Assembly (NCBI GenBank): GCA_964019695.1
Contig: OZ026530.1
Span: 27,230,108 to 27,294,107, forward strand
DNA: 64,000 bases
DNA from: Loripinus fragilis
Lineage: Eukaryota; Mollusca; Bivalvia; Lucinida; Lucinidae
Reading direction: 5' to 3'
Shown: piece by piece, positions 1 to 11,032 of the stretch
How positions within the stretch are numbered: position 1 is the first letter of the stretch
Layout: each line of letters starts with the position of its first letter
The notes under the pieces: generated by a model
Database searches by the model: none
What the model was told of the DNA's origin: nothing
What the model saw: only the letters and a program-made list of their open reading frames with translations
Translations under genes and position numbers: made by a program

Positions 1-1065
1 TCAGACCTACACCCCCTTTGCATTGTTATATTGATATCTATCCGCCCTCTTCCTCTTTTGCATTATAATATTGACTGCTATCAGTCCTCAGCCCCATTTT
101 GCATTGTAATATTGCCTTCTTTCAGCCCTCTACACCCTTTTGCATGGTTGTATTGATTGCTATCAGCTATTTGCCCCCTTTTGCATTGTTGTATCTGCTG
201 ATATCATCCCTCTGCCCTATTTTGCATTGTCACATTGACTGCTATCATCCCTCTACCCCCTTTTGCATTGTTATATTGATTGCTATCAGCCCTCTACCTC
301 TTTTGCATTGTAATATTTACTGGTATCAGCCCTATACCCCCTTTTGCATTGTTGTATTGATTGCTATCACCCCTCCCTTTGTATTGTTATATTGACTGCT
401 ATCATCCCTCTATCCATTTGTATTATTATATTGATTGCTATCAGTCCTCTACCCCCTTTTGCATTGTTTTATTGACTGTTATCATCCCTCTAACCCCCTG
501 TTGCATTGTTATTTGACTGCTATTAACCTTCTCCTCCCTTTTGCATTGTTGTATTGACTGCTATCATCACTCTACCCCCTTTGCATTGCTATATTGATTG
601 CTATCAGCCCAATACCCCTTTTGCATTGTTATATTGACTGCTTTCAGTCCTCTGCCCCCTTTTTCATTGCTGTATTGACTGCTGTCATCCCTCTACCCCC
701 TTTGTATTATATTGGTTGCTATTAGCCCTCTACCCCCTTTTGCATTGTTGTATTGACTGTTATCATCCGTCTAACCCCCTTTTGCATTGTTGTATTGACT
801 GTTATCATCCCTCTAACCCCCCTTTGCATTGTTATATTATCAGTATTTTCAGTCCTCTGCCCTCTTTTGCATTGTTGTATTGATTGCTATCATCCCTTAG
901 CTATATTATCATCCCTCTGCCTATTGATTGCTATTATCCCTCTACCCCCTTTGAATTGTAACATTGACTGTTATCATGCTTCTACCCTCTTTTGCATTGT
1001 TGTATAGACTGTTATCAGCCCTCTCCCCCCTTTGCCATTATCATCCCTCAGCCCCCTTAACATTG
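1..1065. repeat. Degenerate ~41-bp minisatellite
   Basis: About 25 diverged units carry the core TTTTGCATTGTTGTATTGAC followed by a pyrimidine-rich stretch. The spacing of the CATTG core is about 41 bp. The array starts at or before the left edge. Its short open frames are by-products. Confidence 0.9.
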
Positions 1066-1374
1066 ATTTAATGACCATTTTCATTTTTCTACCAGCTAAT
1101 ATCACCCGGTTCCTTGAAGGAATGTACTTTGGATCACAACCTTACTAAGATGAGAAACAAAAGCATGCTTTTATTATCTAGATATTTTTATTATCTAGAT
1201 ATATAACAAATTCATCCCGCTGGAAATAGGTCCTAGAAGAGTTGAAAACTGTCCGAAATTTTGCAGATACACATTTACTCCATTACTGAGGAATATATTA
1301 TTGCCATTTATGGATATTGAAGCATAATATAGCATGGTTATTCTAATAAATGTACAGTTCACACACAAAAAAAT
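1066..1374. other. No feature recognised
   Basis: AT-rich sequence between the minisatellite and the first SINE. It contains one duplicated 16-bp stretch (tttttattatctagat) near 1180. I see no coding signal. Confidence 0.5.
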
Positions 1375-1576
1375 GGGAGCGCAGTGGCTCCATGGTAGAG
1401 TGCTTGACTCGAGACCGAGGGGTCGCGGGTTCTAGCCTCATCGGCGTCACTCTTTGTGGGTCTTGAGCAAGACACATTTATCCTAGTCTAGTTCTGGTTC
1501 AACCCAGGAAGACCCGTCCCTGTTTAACTGAAAGATTGTTGATGGGACATAAAGAATCAAATCAAACAAACAAAAC
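1375..1576 (+). mobile_element. SINE-A (tRNA-derived), full length
   Basis: The head has Pol III box A (tggctccatggtagag) and box B (gggttctagcctc). A conserved middle (cttgagcaagacacattta) follows, then a tail with gttgatgggacataaag and (caaa)n. This family recurs at least ten times in the window. Confidence 0.88.
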
Positions 1577-1617
1577 ACTCACAAAAAGAAGGTGCAGGCG
1601 TCATAGTAAATAAATTT

Positions 1618-1770
1618 GTTTGCATGCTGAGAAATTTTGCATGCTTTTTTGTTGTCTCCAAAATTGACTTTTTTCTTAAAGTTCTATCAGTAATACCATC
1701 AGAGTATCAAATAGTTTGGATCCAGAACAGAATCCCAACATTGTGGGTTGTTTGCAAAGTTTTTCAGCAG
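1618..1770. mobile_element. MITE family U, diverged copy
   Basis: Recognised from gcatgctgagaaattttgc, a cag(t)atttgga-type core and the paired gtttgcaaag end shared with the other U copies. Confidence 0.6.
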
Positions 1771-2240
1771 ATATCAGTTAGTATAAAGTGTCTTGCTTAA
1801 AGAGACTAAGTCTGCAACTATGAACATTTTTCGAATTTTTTTTGTTTGTTTTTAAATCATTTGTAAAAGTAGAATTAAGTTATGTTTTCACAATAAATCT
1901 GTTCACTGCAGCTAAAAATTGCACGGAAAAGTGAATTAACTTACAAAACAGGTGTGTTTTTCTCTTGTTGGTAATTATTTGCGTCCCGCCAATAATTATA
2001 GACAGTTAATTTTAACATAAATGCTGTTGTTTTGATACTGATAATTTGTTAAGATTTACGAAATTGGTAAAATGTATACCTGAATTTTAGTTTTTTTACT
2101 GTGTTCTTGAAAAATAGAAACATTAGTTCTAAAATTAAAAGATCAAAAGTTACAGACTATGCAGCTTTAAGGCCACAACACAGTACCTGACTGGAGAGGC
2201 TTGAACCAGGTTGAGCAGTCTATTACTGAGCTCCAAGTAA

Positions 2241-2466
2241 ATGAGCCGCGACATGTGATTTCCAATAATGTGGCATTTTGACAAGTGTAGACTCAGACGA
2301 GCCTGTGCAGACTCCTTTAAAATTTAGAAACTTCAAATGATGTTCGGTCAGTAGATAAACAGTGATATTATATTTAAGGGACTAGCAAAGGCTCTGATCA
2401 GACTGCGCGTATGAGCAGGCTGGTCTGAGCCTTTGCTGGTCACACATGCCACATTGCAGCGGCTCA
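2241..2466 (+). mobile_element. MITE family P
   Basis: Begins atgagccgcgacatgtgatt and ends with the inverse, giving terminal inverted repeats of about 35 bp. The core has a second palindrome around tgatcagactgcgcgt. No coding capacity. Coordinates are at the inverted ends. Confidence 0.82.
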
Positions 2467-2730
2467 AGTGGATTTCACAAGTTTGTGTTAATCTTGGCTT
2501 AAATCTATAAGAAGGGCTGTTTGTGTATGAAACAGTTCCATTCAAAGCCCTACATTTGTTTAACAACAGATTCTCAAATATATCATTATTATTACCTGTC
2601 GGATGCATAATGACCCCCCTCAAAGCAGACAGTATGTAAACTCTTCTTCTAGTGGAATGTAATGTGTAGGAGTCTGCTTTTAATCCTCCTAGTTTATATT
2701 CGCCCCAATAGCCATCATGTTGTAAGTGAT

Positions 2731-2955
2731 ATGGGCCTCGACATGAGAAAAACTGTGTTTGGGGGTTTACAAACAATACAGGTGCAGGGCATCAGCGCAG
2801 TCTGAACAGCGCCTTTGTTATTTGCTTTTTGGAAAGTATCATATGTAAACTTGCTACAGGTGAAAATTTCAACTTTCTAGCTAGTCTCTGTAGCTGAGGA
2901 GACTGATTTGAAACTCGCTTTGTCGGAAACCCCATAGACAGGTTCTGTGGCAACA
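2731..2955 (+). mobile_element. MITE family Q
   Basis: Starts atgggcctcgacatgag and ends with gacaggttctgtggc, resembling other Q copies that carry inverse ends (ggcctygacgcgagaaaac). It contains the hallmark ctagtctctgtagctgagga. Confidence 0.75.
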
Positions 2956-3007
2956 AATGTATGTTATGCCATTCATTCTTCTGACTTTCATTTCAACATA
3001 TTATCTT

Positions 3008-3170
3008 TAGGAGCCACTGTGGTGTTGTGGATACACCACTCGCATTGTAAATCAGGGATTGCCGGTTCGGTCCCCAGCTTCACCAGTCTGTCGGGTGAGA
3101 CTTTAAGCTTTGGCCCCCATATCTCCATATGACCTTAGCTGTTGGTGGGATGTTAAACACAAACAGAACT
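3008..3170 (+). mobile_element. SINE-B (second tRNA-like head)
   Basis: Box A-like tggtgttgtggatacacc, box B-like gccggttcggtcccc, and a 3' end tagctgttggtgggatgtta followed by A/C-rich sequence. A second copy is at 12896. Confidence 0.7.
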
Positions 3171-3711
3171 TGGGGATTCTATTTATATGCAAGTTTCGTT
3201 AACTTTTCAACAGAGAGTTACATCCCTTGATGTCCAGTCTAACACTTTACCAACTGGCATATACATAGAGAATACTAGGTGAGTGTCTTTTGATATCAAG
3301 TTTACCAGGTAAGGCTTTGAAAACGCTTGTTGACATCACCAACATGCATTCTCGAAGACGAGCCTGGTAAACTTGATATAAAAAAATGTGAATCTGGTAT
3401 TACCAAGTTGATTCACTCTTCAAACTAGCGAATATGATGTAATTATCAATTTTTGAGTCGATTCAGCGTCATTGGCGACGTCATCATGACCTGATAAAGG
3501 CGCATGCTGTGAGATAGACAAAGTTTATCAGGCAACCTGCGACGCTGCAGTTTTATGAATGGTAACTGATATATGCTGCTACTGCATGAGACTACAAGAT
3601 TTCTCAAAATATATTTTGCCCCAATTTACAGCCTATATATAGTCCTGAAAATGCAACCATTCAGTCAGTGGCCATTTTATCATTCAATCAGTGAATTAAT
3701 CAATCTTCACC
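3171..3711. other. Non-coding; short hairpin only
   Basis: Contains an imperfect inverted pair, gatatcaagtttaccagg near 3293 and its complement near 3363. Nothing else was recognised. Confidence 0.5.
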
Positions 3712-3960
3712 AGGCCACATAGCGCAGTCGGTAACATCGATATCTGACTACAGATCCAGGGGTCGTGAGTTTGATCCCGGCCCGGTCCCAATACTTTCGT
3801 GGAGATTGATCATGAAATAATTTCTAAGGTCATTCTCCTCCCTTCCACTGATTCATTCAAGAAGGGTACAGAAAGTAGGTACATGAAGTACTGGTAAATG
3901 GCTTGTTCAAGCTTGCCCAGGAAAAAGTGTGATTAGGTGAACATGACCATAGCCTGAACA
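3712..3960 (+). mobile_element. SINE-C (third tRNA-like head)
   Basis: Box A-like catagcgcagtcggtaa and box B-like cgtgagtttgatcccgg. A characteristic body follows (gattgatcatgaaataat, caagcttgcccaggaaa), ending near catgaccatagc. Longer copies lie at 43944 and 62992. Confidence 0.78.
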
Positions 3961-4274
3961 ATTAATCAATTAATCAACTCATAAGGATGTCTGCTTATAA
4001 TGTAAATCTAGCTCATGAAGGTTTGAGATACACCTTATTATGAATCAGGATTTGTTTTGGTTTCCAATGAATTCCTGATGAATTGTGCAGTTGGAAGTTT
4101 TGACTAACAGCTGCCTAACCCCTCTCTCTATATTAATATGGTACATACCTGCATTGCTCTAGTTAAGTCATGTTAATTGACTTCTGCTTTTCATGAAACA
4201 AACCATACAAAAATATATTAACAGACCAGGGCTCCAACTCAGCACCAGATTCACATGAATAAATCTCAACATTA

Positions 4275-4516
4275 TATGGGCCTCGTCGCGAGAAAACCTG
4301 TCTTCGGGTTCTCCGACAAAGCGAGACTCAAAGCAGTCTCACCAGCTACAGAGACTAGCTAAAAAATGGAAATTTCACCTGTAGTAAGTTTACGTATAAT
4401 ACTTTCCAAAAAGCGAATAACAAAGGCGCTGATCAGACTGCCTGGATGTGCAGGCTGGTCTGCGCCTGTGTTGTTGGCAAACTCCCCAAAGACAGGTTTT
4501 CTCGGGTCAAGGTCCA
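4275..4516 (+). mobile_element. MITE family Q, near-complete
   Basis: Inverted ends gggcctcgtcgcgagaaaac and the matching gttttctcgggtcaagg. Inside is a second palindrome ggcgctgatcagactgcc / ggctggtctgcgcc. Confidence 0.82.
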
Positions 4517-5021
4517 CTTGTAATCCATTGGTAATCTATCTATCTATCTGGAGCTGTGGATGAAAACAGTAAGTGCAGAATGTGTAAGGTATTTTCTTCA
4601 AGGAGGATGAATTTTTTATATTGTTGTTTTCCTACTTATCTACTTGAAAGAAGAATAGTGTGAACATACAGTAATGCTGTCTGTCAGAATCTTCACTTTT
4701 GGCAAGGATGACCACTAAATTTCTCCTAATTCATCCAATCTAAATGGACCAGCACAGGCTCCAGTGATTTTGTTACCTGCGCATCCTGCATCTTTTGCAC
4801 ATAATTTTGTCTCTGGGATGCAAAGTTTTTATTTCAGCGAGTCCCAGGATGCAATAGTATTGCAGACTTGCCATTAAAAATAGTGTTCTGGACTCATAAG
4901 TTTGCAGTTGGACTCATAATTTACTCATTGATATGGGAAACAGCGAGTCCCAGGACCCATAAGCTCAAAATTGTAAATGAATCACTGCACAGCACATTAG
5001 TTTATTTTGATTTTTTACCTC

Positions 5022-5122
5022 CCAGTGGCAATTTTTCAGTCATGTCGCCAGCAGTGAGACTCAAGCTAGCAACCCTTCGATCACCAGTCTAATGCTTTAC
5101 CAACTGAGCCACTGTGCTCTGC
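5022..5122 (-). mobile_element. SINE-A fragment, reversed
   Basis: On the minus strand it reads a tRNA-like head (cagtggctcagttggtaaag, box B-like variant) with the central part deleted, then catgactgaaaaattg from the tail. Confidence 0.65.
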
Positions 5123-6343
5123 TATGGGCCAGCACATGAGATTTTGATACTTTTTTATGGCATGCACAAGCTTCTACATGCTGATGCTTCAACGAGGTTA
5201 GAGGTCTTTATTTTGGTCTGAGTCTTCATCAACAACGGGCCAACTCGGTCTAAAATTTAGACCTAGCCGCTTTGTGTATGCGAGCAGCAAAGTCATTGGC
5301 GAGTCAGCACATTAGCACAGGCTCGCATGAACTTAGGATTCTGTTGCTCAAAGATGTGATCATAAGTACCAAAATCCCATGTGCTGTTTCCAGGGCTGTA
5401 ATTCCAAAGGGCAAGAGATATGAGTTCATGATGTGGGAATCTTTTTAAACTGTTTTTGGAGGTGGTGAAATTAAACCATGAATTATACTATCTCTAACAG
5501 AAAAATGAAATTGTAGTAAGGAAATGTCTTAGAATTGTAGATTTAACTCAGAACTTAAATAACCCTGTCCTTCATGATACTTAGTAAGGACTGGGTTATT
5601 AGAGGAAAGTACAGTTACAATCAAGTAGACTGAAGTTTACGATGTGGGGGTGGGGGGATTTATGTAAAATTTCTTGTCAGTTATGAAGATGATGATAAAA
5701 GAAACTGTTGAATGTATTATTGCAATATCTTGTAGAGGAGTAAACTCTTCCAGCAGCTTGATTCACTCTCTTGGTATGACTGAACCTTGGTTTTTTCTTC
5801 ATCATGTTAATGTGTATGTTTATGAGTTGTTAAAGTAAAAAAAAGATTTCTTATAGTGGGAAAGAAAATGGAAACTACTAATCAGAATAGTGTTTTGTTT
5901 TCGAAGTTGTGAGGAAATTTACTCTATCTTGGGATATATTCTTTATTTCATTCAGGTAACCTACCATTAAGAAATATAGATCAGTTTTATTATTAGACAC
6001 AGGTGTAACTTGAACTTGATGGTATCTACCTGGGCAATGTAATAAATATCTATAAATAAATGGTAGTTCTCTATTCTTATCAGCCCTGATTGTCTGGGGC
6101 AATACTGGGGAGTCCTGCTGGGGAGTGAAATTGAATTAAAGATATTGAAGTGAGTAGACCCACCACCGTGGTGGGATTACTGGGCATTCCCATTTTTTTT
6201 TGTCTGCTGGCATAATAAATTACATTTTACATAGAGGATCTCTTAAAATTCAGCAAAGTTGTGGTTGCCCATGAGGGTCTATACACTGTTTGAAAATCTT
6301 ATTCAACTACAAAATGTCACTACAGCATAAAATCTGTGACCGG
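5123..6343. other. Long stretch without recognised features
   Basis: No exon, tRNA or repeat family seen, apart from a short palindrome cccaccaccgtggtggga near 6160. Confidence 0.45.
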
Positions 6344-6420
6344 GCTGTGTAGCTCATTAGGTAAGGTGTCTGGCTACAGATGCGTGTCTGACTGCAGATC
6401 CAGGGGTCGGGAGTTTGATA
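6344..6420 (+). mobile_element. SINE-C head fragment
   Basis: Carries the head only (gtgtagctcattaggtaa to ggggtcgggagtttgat). It is cut off before the body and followed by a (G)10-type run. Confidence 0.6.
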
Positions 6421-6887
6421 AGCATGCTTTCCGACTCAATTTGCGGCTGGGGGGGGGGGAGGACATAGTTTTTTTCTGAAAACACTGCCTTAAATCAAAA
6501 CTCAACTTCAGATGAAGCAAGCGCACCCATATTTAAGTAAACCTGTATTTGTTTAATGTGAATTTAATTGTGTGGGTATACTTAGTTTAGATAACATGCT
6601 CACAGGGTCTGCTTTGTTTTGCAGTAAATGAATAATGCTGTGTTGTTTTAATGTACTAATATTTACCCTAAATATTTAAACACTTAATCTGGTCAAACTG
6701 ATTCTAAAATCAGGGTAGTTTATGGCACATCATTGCCAATACGAACACTTTCAATGGCTTTTGACTCCTCCAAGGTCCCTAGGGGGAGAGGCCAAAAATA
6801 AATGCAATGTTTCATCCCCAACTTGGTGTGAGCAATTCATGCACTCAACAAATTTGGGTGGATTCTGTCTTTAGGAAACCATTTTTA

Positions 6888-8512
6888 TGCCCCCAAAGGA
6901 ACTTTGGGAGGCATATAGTAATCGCACTGTCCGTCCGTCCTTCAGTCCGTCCGTCCGTCCGTCAGTCCGTCCGTCCCGCTTTCGTGTCCGGTCCATATCT
7001 CCTATATTCTTTGAGGTAGGAATTCCAAATTTGGTGTGTGGATACATCTTGGGATGAGGGAGTATCGTGTACCATTTTCGGGTCACTGTGACCTTGACCT
7101 TGACCTCTGACCTAATTTTTAGAAAAATCGTGTCCGGAGCATATCTCTTATATTATTTGAGGTAGGAATCTCAAATTTGGTGTGTGGATGCATCTTGGGA
7201 TGACGAAGTGTCGCGTACCATAATTGGGTCACTGTGACCTTGAACTTGACCTCTGACCTAGTTTCTTGAAAACTGCATTGAGTCTGGTGTATATCTCCTA
7301 TATTCTTTGAGATAGGAATTCCAAATTTGGTGTGTAAATGCATCTTTGGATGACGGGGTGTCACATGCCATTTTTGGGTCACTGTGACCTTGACCTATGA
7401 CCTAGTTTTAAGAATTATTGTGTCCAGAGCATATCTCTTATATTCTTTGAGTTAGGAATTCCAAATTTGGTGTGTGAATGCATCTTGGGATAGCGGAGTG
7501 TCATGTACCATTTTCGGGTCACTGTGACCTTGACCTTGACCGCTGACCTAGTTTTTAGAATAATCTTGTCCATAGCATATCTCTTATATTATTTGAGGTA
7601 GGAATCTCAAATTTAGTGTGTGGATGCATCATGGGATGACGAAGTGTCGCATACCATAATTGGGTCACTGTGACCTTGAACTTGACCTCTGACCTAGTTT
7701 CTAGAAACTACATTGAGTCTGGTGCATATCTCCTATATTCTTTGAGATAGGCACTCCAATTTTGGTGTGTAAATACATATTGGGATGACAGGGTGTCACA
7801 TACCATTTTTGGGTCACTGTGACCTTGACCTCTGACCTAGTTTTAAGAATTATTGTGTCCCGAGCATATCTCATATATTCCTTGAGTTAGGAATTCCAAT
7901 TTTGGTGTATGGATGCATCTTGGAATAGGGGAGTGTCATGTACCATTTTCGGGTCACTGTGACCTTGACCTCTGACCTAGTTTTTAGAATAATCATGTCC
8001 AGAGCATATCTCTTATATTATTTGAGGTAGGAATCTCAAATTTGGTGTGTGGATGCATCTTGGGATGACGAAGTGTCACTTACCATAATTTAGTCTCTGT
8101 GACTTTGAACTTGACCTCTGACCTAGTTTCTAGAAACTGGTGCATATCTCCTATATTCTTTGAAATAGGAATTCCAAATTTGGTATGTAAATGCATCTTG
8201 GGATGCCTGAGTGTCACAAACCATTTTTGGGTCACTGTGACCTTGACCTCTGACCTAGTTTTCAAGAATTAATGTGTCCAGAGCATATCTCCTATATTAT
8301 TTGATGTAGGAATCCCAAATTTGGGGTGGTGATTCCTCTTGGGATGGCGGAGTGGTGCATACAATTTTGAGTCATTTTGACCTTGACATTGACTTCTGGC
8401 TTCATTTCTAGGTTTTTCTTGCTATATTATAGCTATCTTTCCTCAAATGTGTCTTGTGCTAGACCAATTCCTTTGGGGGCATTCGTCACGTGTTTGTGAC
8501 ATTTCTTGTTTT
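6888..8512 (+). mobile_element. Tandem-cored element with 5' palindrome and 3' hairpin (Helentron/HINE-like?)
   Basis: Opens with the palindrome cccccaaaggaactttggga, followed by (ccgt)n at about 6927-6975. A core of roughly 140-bp units then repeats about ten times, containing gaccttgacctctgaccta and ggaattccaaatttggtgtg. It closes with attcctttgggggcattcg and a hairpin gtcacgtgtttgtgac. The two ends are inverse (cccccaaaggaa / ttcctttggggg). The architecture resembles non-autonomous helitron-type 'pearl' elements of bivalves; that assignment is inference. Short open frames inside are not genes. Confidence 0.72.
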
Positions 8513-8680
8513 TTGCTTTTTTTGCTCAGGCCCATCGGGTAATCAGCTTATATTATGCCATCCCCTGGACATAACCATGTATAAGGCTATATAGGCTAAT
8601 AGTCAATGTTTGCAGACTGTACATTTTTGGACCAAACTGTTGATAAGCATTGTGGTTGTCCAAAAACTGATGTTACCCAA

Positions 8681-9265
8681 TTACTTGCATGTAAAGCTGA
8701 GGGTCACAGGTTTGACCGTTGTGGATAGCCTACTGTGTTAGTGAGATCACTGGTATGTAAAGCTGAGGGTCACAGGTTTGACCATTGTGGGTAGCCTACT
8801 GTGTTAGTGAGATCACTGGTATGGCAAGCTGAGGGTCACAGGTTTGACCATTGTGGGTAGCCTACTGTGTTAATGAGATCACTGGTATGGCAAGCTGAGG
8901 GTCACAGGTTTGACCATTGTGGGTAGCCTACTGTGTTAGTGAGATCACTGGTATGGCAAGCTGAGGGTCACAGGTTTGACCATTGTGGATAGCCTACTGT
9001 GTTAGTGAGATCACTGGTGTGTAAAGCTGAGGGTCACAGGTTTGACCATTGTGGGTAGCCTACTGTGTTAGTGAGATCACTGGTATGGCAAGCTGAGGGT
9101 CACAGGTTTGACCGTTGTGGATAGCCTACTGTGTTAGTGAGATCACTGGTATGGCAAGCTGAGGGTCACAGGTTTGACCATTGTGGGTAGCCTACTGTGT
9201 TAATGAGATCACTGGCATGGCAAGCTGAGGGTCACAGGTTTGACCCTTGTAGATGGCCTATTGAG
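8681..9265. repeat. 66-bp tandem repeat, ~9 units
   Basis: Unit contains gctgagggtcacaggtttga and gcctactgtgttagtgagat. Anchor positions 8731 and 8797 give the period. Units are very similar. Confidence 0.9.
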
Positions 9266-9672
9266 TGTGTTGGCAAAATTGTTTCTGAGTTTGGTCCGAT
9301 CGCAAGATTTCTTTTAAAATACTTTGTAGATATTCATTATTGTTCATTATGTACATGGCAATCTATCTTTTGCTAAGATATATTTATATGCAGTATGCCA
9401 GATCAGTTATTACTTATAATGTACATTATTAATTCTGCATGTTATTTTTTTATCAGTTTTGGTGTTTTTAGCTTCTGTCAGTCTCTACTATTGATTTAAC
9501 AGAAATCCATTTACTTTCTCGTAGATTGATGGACTTATGCACAGGGGTACACCTCATTGTCTGTATAGGCTGTTGTTGTATCAATCAGCCCTAATGATTT
9601 ATTGTATTCTCAATAATACTAAATATGTCCTGTTGAAGTTGAAGAGAACATTCATCAACCATTGATCCCCAG

Positions 9673-10062
9673 GGTTCACACAGGCTTGAAAAGTACTTGA
9701 ATATACAGTCCTTAAATTTGCCATGAAAAGTACTTGAAAAACACTCAAAGGCCTTGAAAAGTCCTTGAATTTTACCATTTACAGGGGTTCAACACGGTCT
9801 TTGGAGACCTAAATCAGTATAAAATTGTGGTGCCTTATTTGGTGCAGCATATGCTGCACCAAATAAAGGCACCACAATTGTATACTAATTTTCTAAAACT
9901 AATAGCTTTTGTAATGCAGTCTAGCATTTCCGAAGTAGAATTTAACATGTTAATCAGTATTTTTGATGATTTTTCAGTCCTTGAAAACATTAAGAAAGAC
10001 TTTTAGAAGTCCTTGAAAAGTCCTTGAATTTTACACTAACTTGCCTGTATGAACCTTGGATC
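9673..10062. mobile_element. Element family S with central perfect palindrome
   Basis: Ends are inverse (ggttcacacaggcttgaaaa ... cttgcctgtatgaacc). The centre around 9850 is the palindrome tttggtgcagcatatgctgc with its complement. Other copies are at 22053, 51495 and 63472. Confidence 0.75.
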
Positions 10063-10249
10063 CCTCTAGGCAATAATGGGGATGGTCAGTCAAAACTCAG
10101 ATCATTTCTCTTAGAAGAATAGTTTCCACATATGAACGGTCTCATCTCAATCTACATTCTACACACTATAATTTTAACATTCAACTGTGGGATGTTTACA
10201 AAATATGAGCTGGCTGTATGGGAGGTAGTGGTTGGAATGACCAATTGAA

Positions 10250-10398
10250 ACTTGGTATGGAGTACACAGAACAACACCGAATAAAGGCACAGCAAATTAT
10301 ATGTCAATGTTCTAAGACTGCTTTCTCCATTATCTCAGTCTAGCATGTGGTATTTTTCATTAACTTTTGGTCCTTGAAAACCAAAGAAGTCCTTGATC
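10250..10398. mobile_element. Element family S, right-half fragment
   Basis: Matches the S right half (ataaaggcacagcaaat, cagtctagcat, ggtccttgaaaac). Confidence 0.55.
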
Positions 10399-10612
10399 AT
10401 TTATGTTGTCTTGTTTTTGTTATGCTTTCCTGCATGTCTGTTTATTGCTACCTTGTGGTCACCTGCTGGGAAAGGGCTGACCTCTTGGCTCTCGTTTGTT
10501 ATGTCTAATTGTGAAGTTGTCACTTTCCCATTGGTATCCTGGGTCAGTTGTGGTGCTTGATTGTATCGATTCCTGATCTTCGCCCTTTCTTTCTGCAATA
10601 CTTTTGACCTGC
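10399..10612. repeat. Dispersed repeat Y, copy 1
   Basis: Shares gtggtcacctgctgggaaag, ggctgacctcttggctctcg and gtatcgattcctgatctt with a second copy at 32752-32982. It is followed directly by half of a family T MITE. Confidence 0.7.
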
Positions 10613-10692
10613 ATTAAGCAATAATCGGTCTTGAAAACCTATTTTTTTGGTCTTTTTTGAGTGGCAGCTTAAGACAGGTTTTACTGTAATGT
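10605..10692 (+). mobile_element. MITE family T, right half
   Basis: Reads tgcaatacttttgacctgca through gcttaagacaggttttactg, the right arm of family T. The left arm is missing. Confidence 0.65.
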
Positions 10693-10816
10693 ATTCCTAT
10701 TATCCAATCAGAGGTGTTGCATTAGAAAGTGCATTAGAATCTTGATAAAAAAACACTAAACATGTATTTGAATAAACTCTTCCGTTTTGTTAACAAGGAT
10801 TTTCTATCCATTTCAG

Positions 10817-11032
10817 GTTCCCTACATTGGCCCCAAACAGGGGTAACCTAGTTACACGAAGACTGGTAACTGTGAGAAACAACAAACATGGCCACCCTTT
10901 CACTGAAGATCAGCATTGCGGGTAAAAACATCGTGAAGACGATGCAGTTTGAGCCATCCACCATGGTATTTGATGCGTGTAGAATTATACGAGACCGACT
11001 GTCAGAGGCAGGGATTCCCTTGCCACAGGGAG
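10817..11032 (+). CDS. TLN1: Talin coding exon 1: 5' UTR end plus F0 start
   Basis: A 71-nt 5' UTR (10817-10887) precedes the ATG at 10888, in good context (aaacATGG). The UTR begins right after a pyrimidine tract and CAG, so this is an internal exon and transcription starts further upstream. The coding part, 48 codons plus one base, reads KTMQFEPSTMVFDACRIIR, nearly identical to the start of vertebrate talin F0. F0 is a ubiquitin-like domain that binds Rap1. The donor is GTGAGT at 11033. Confidence 0.95.

Noticed and set aside
99..1007. Open frames of 84-98 codons rich in Cys, Ile and Leu
   Set aside because: Translations of the degenerate 41-bp minisatellite; they are not conserved between units in any one frame.
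7119..8265. Minus-strand open frames in the region of repeated ccttgacc motifs
   Set aside because: They follow the ~140-bp core units of a mobile element and repeat the same peptide.
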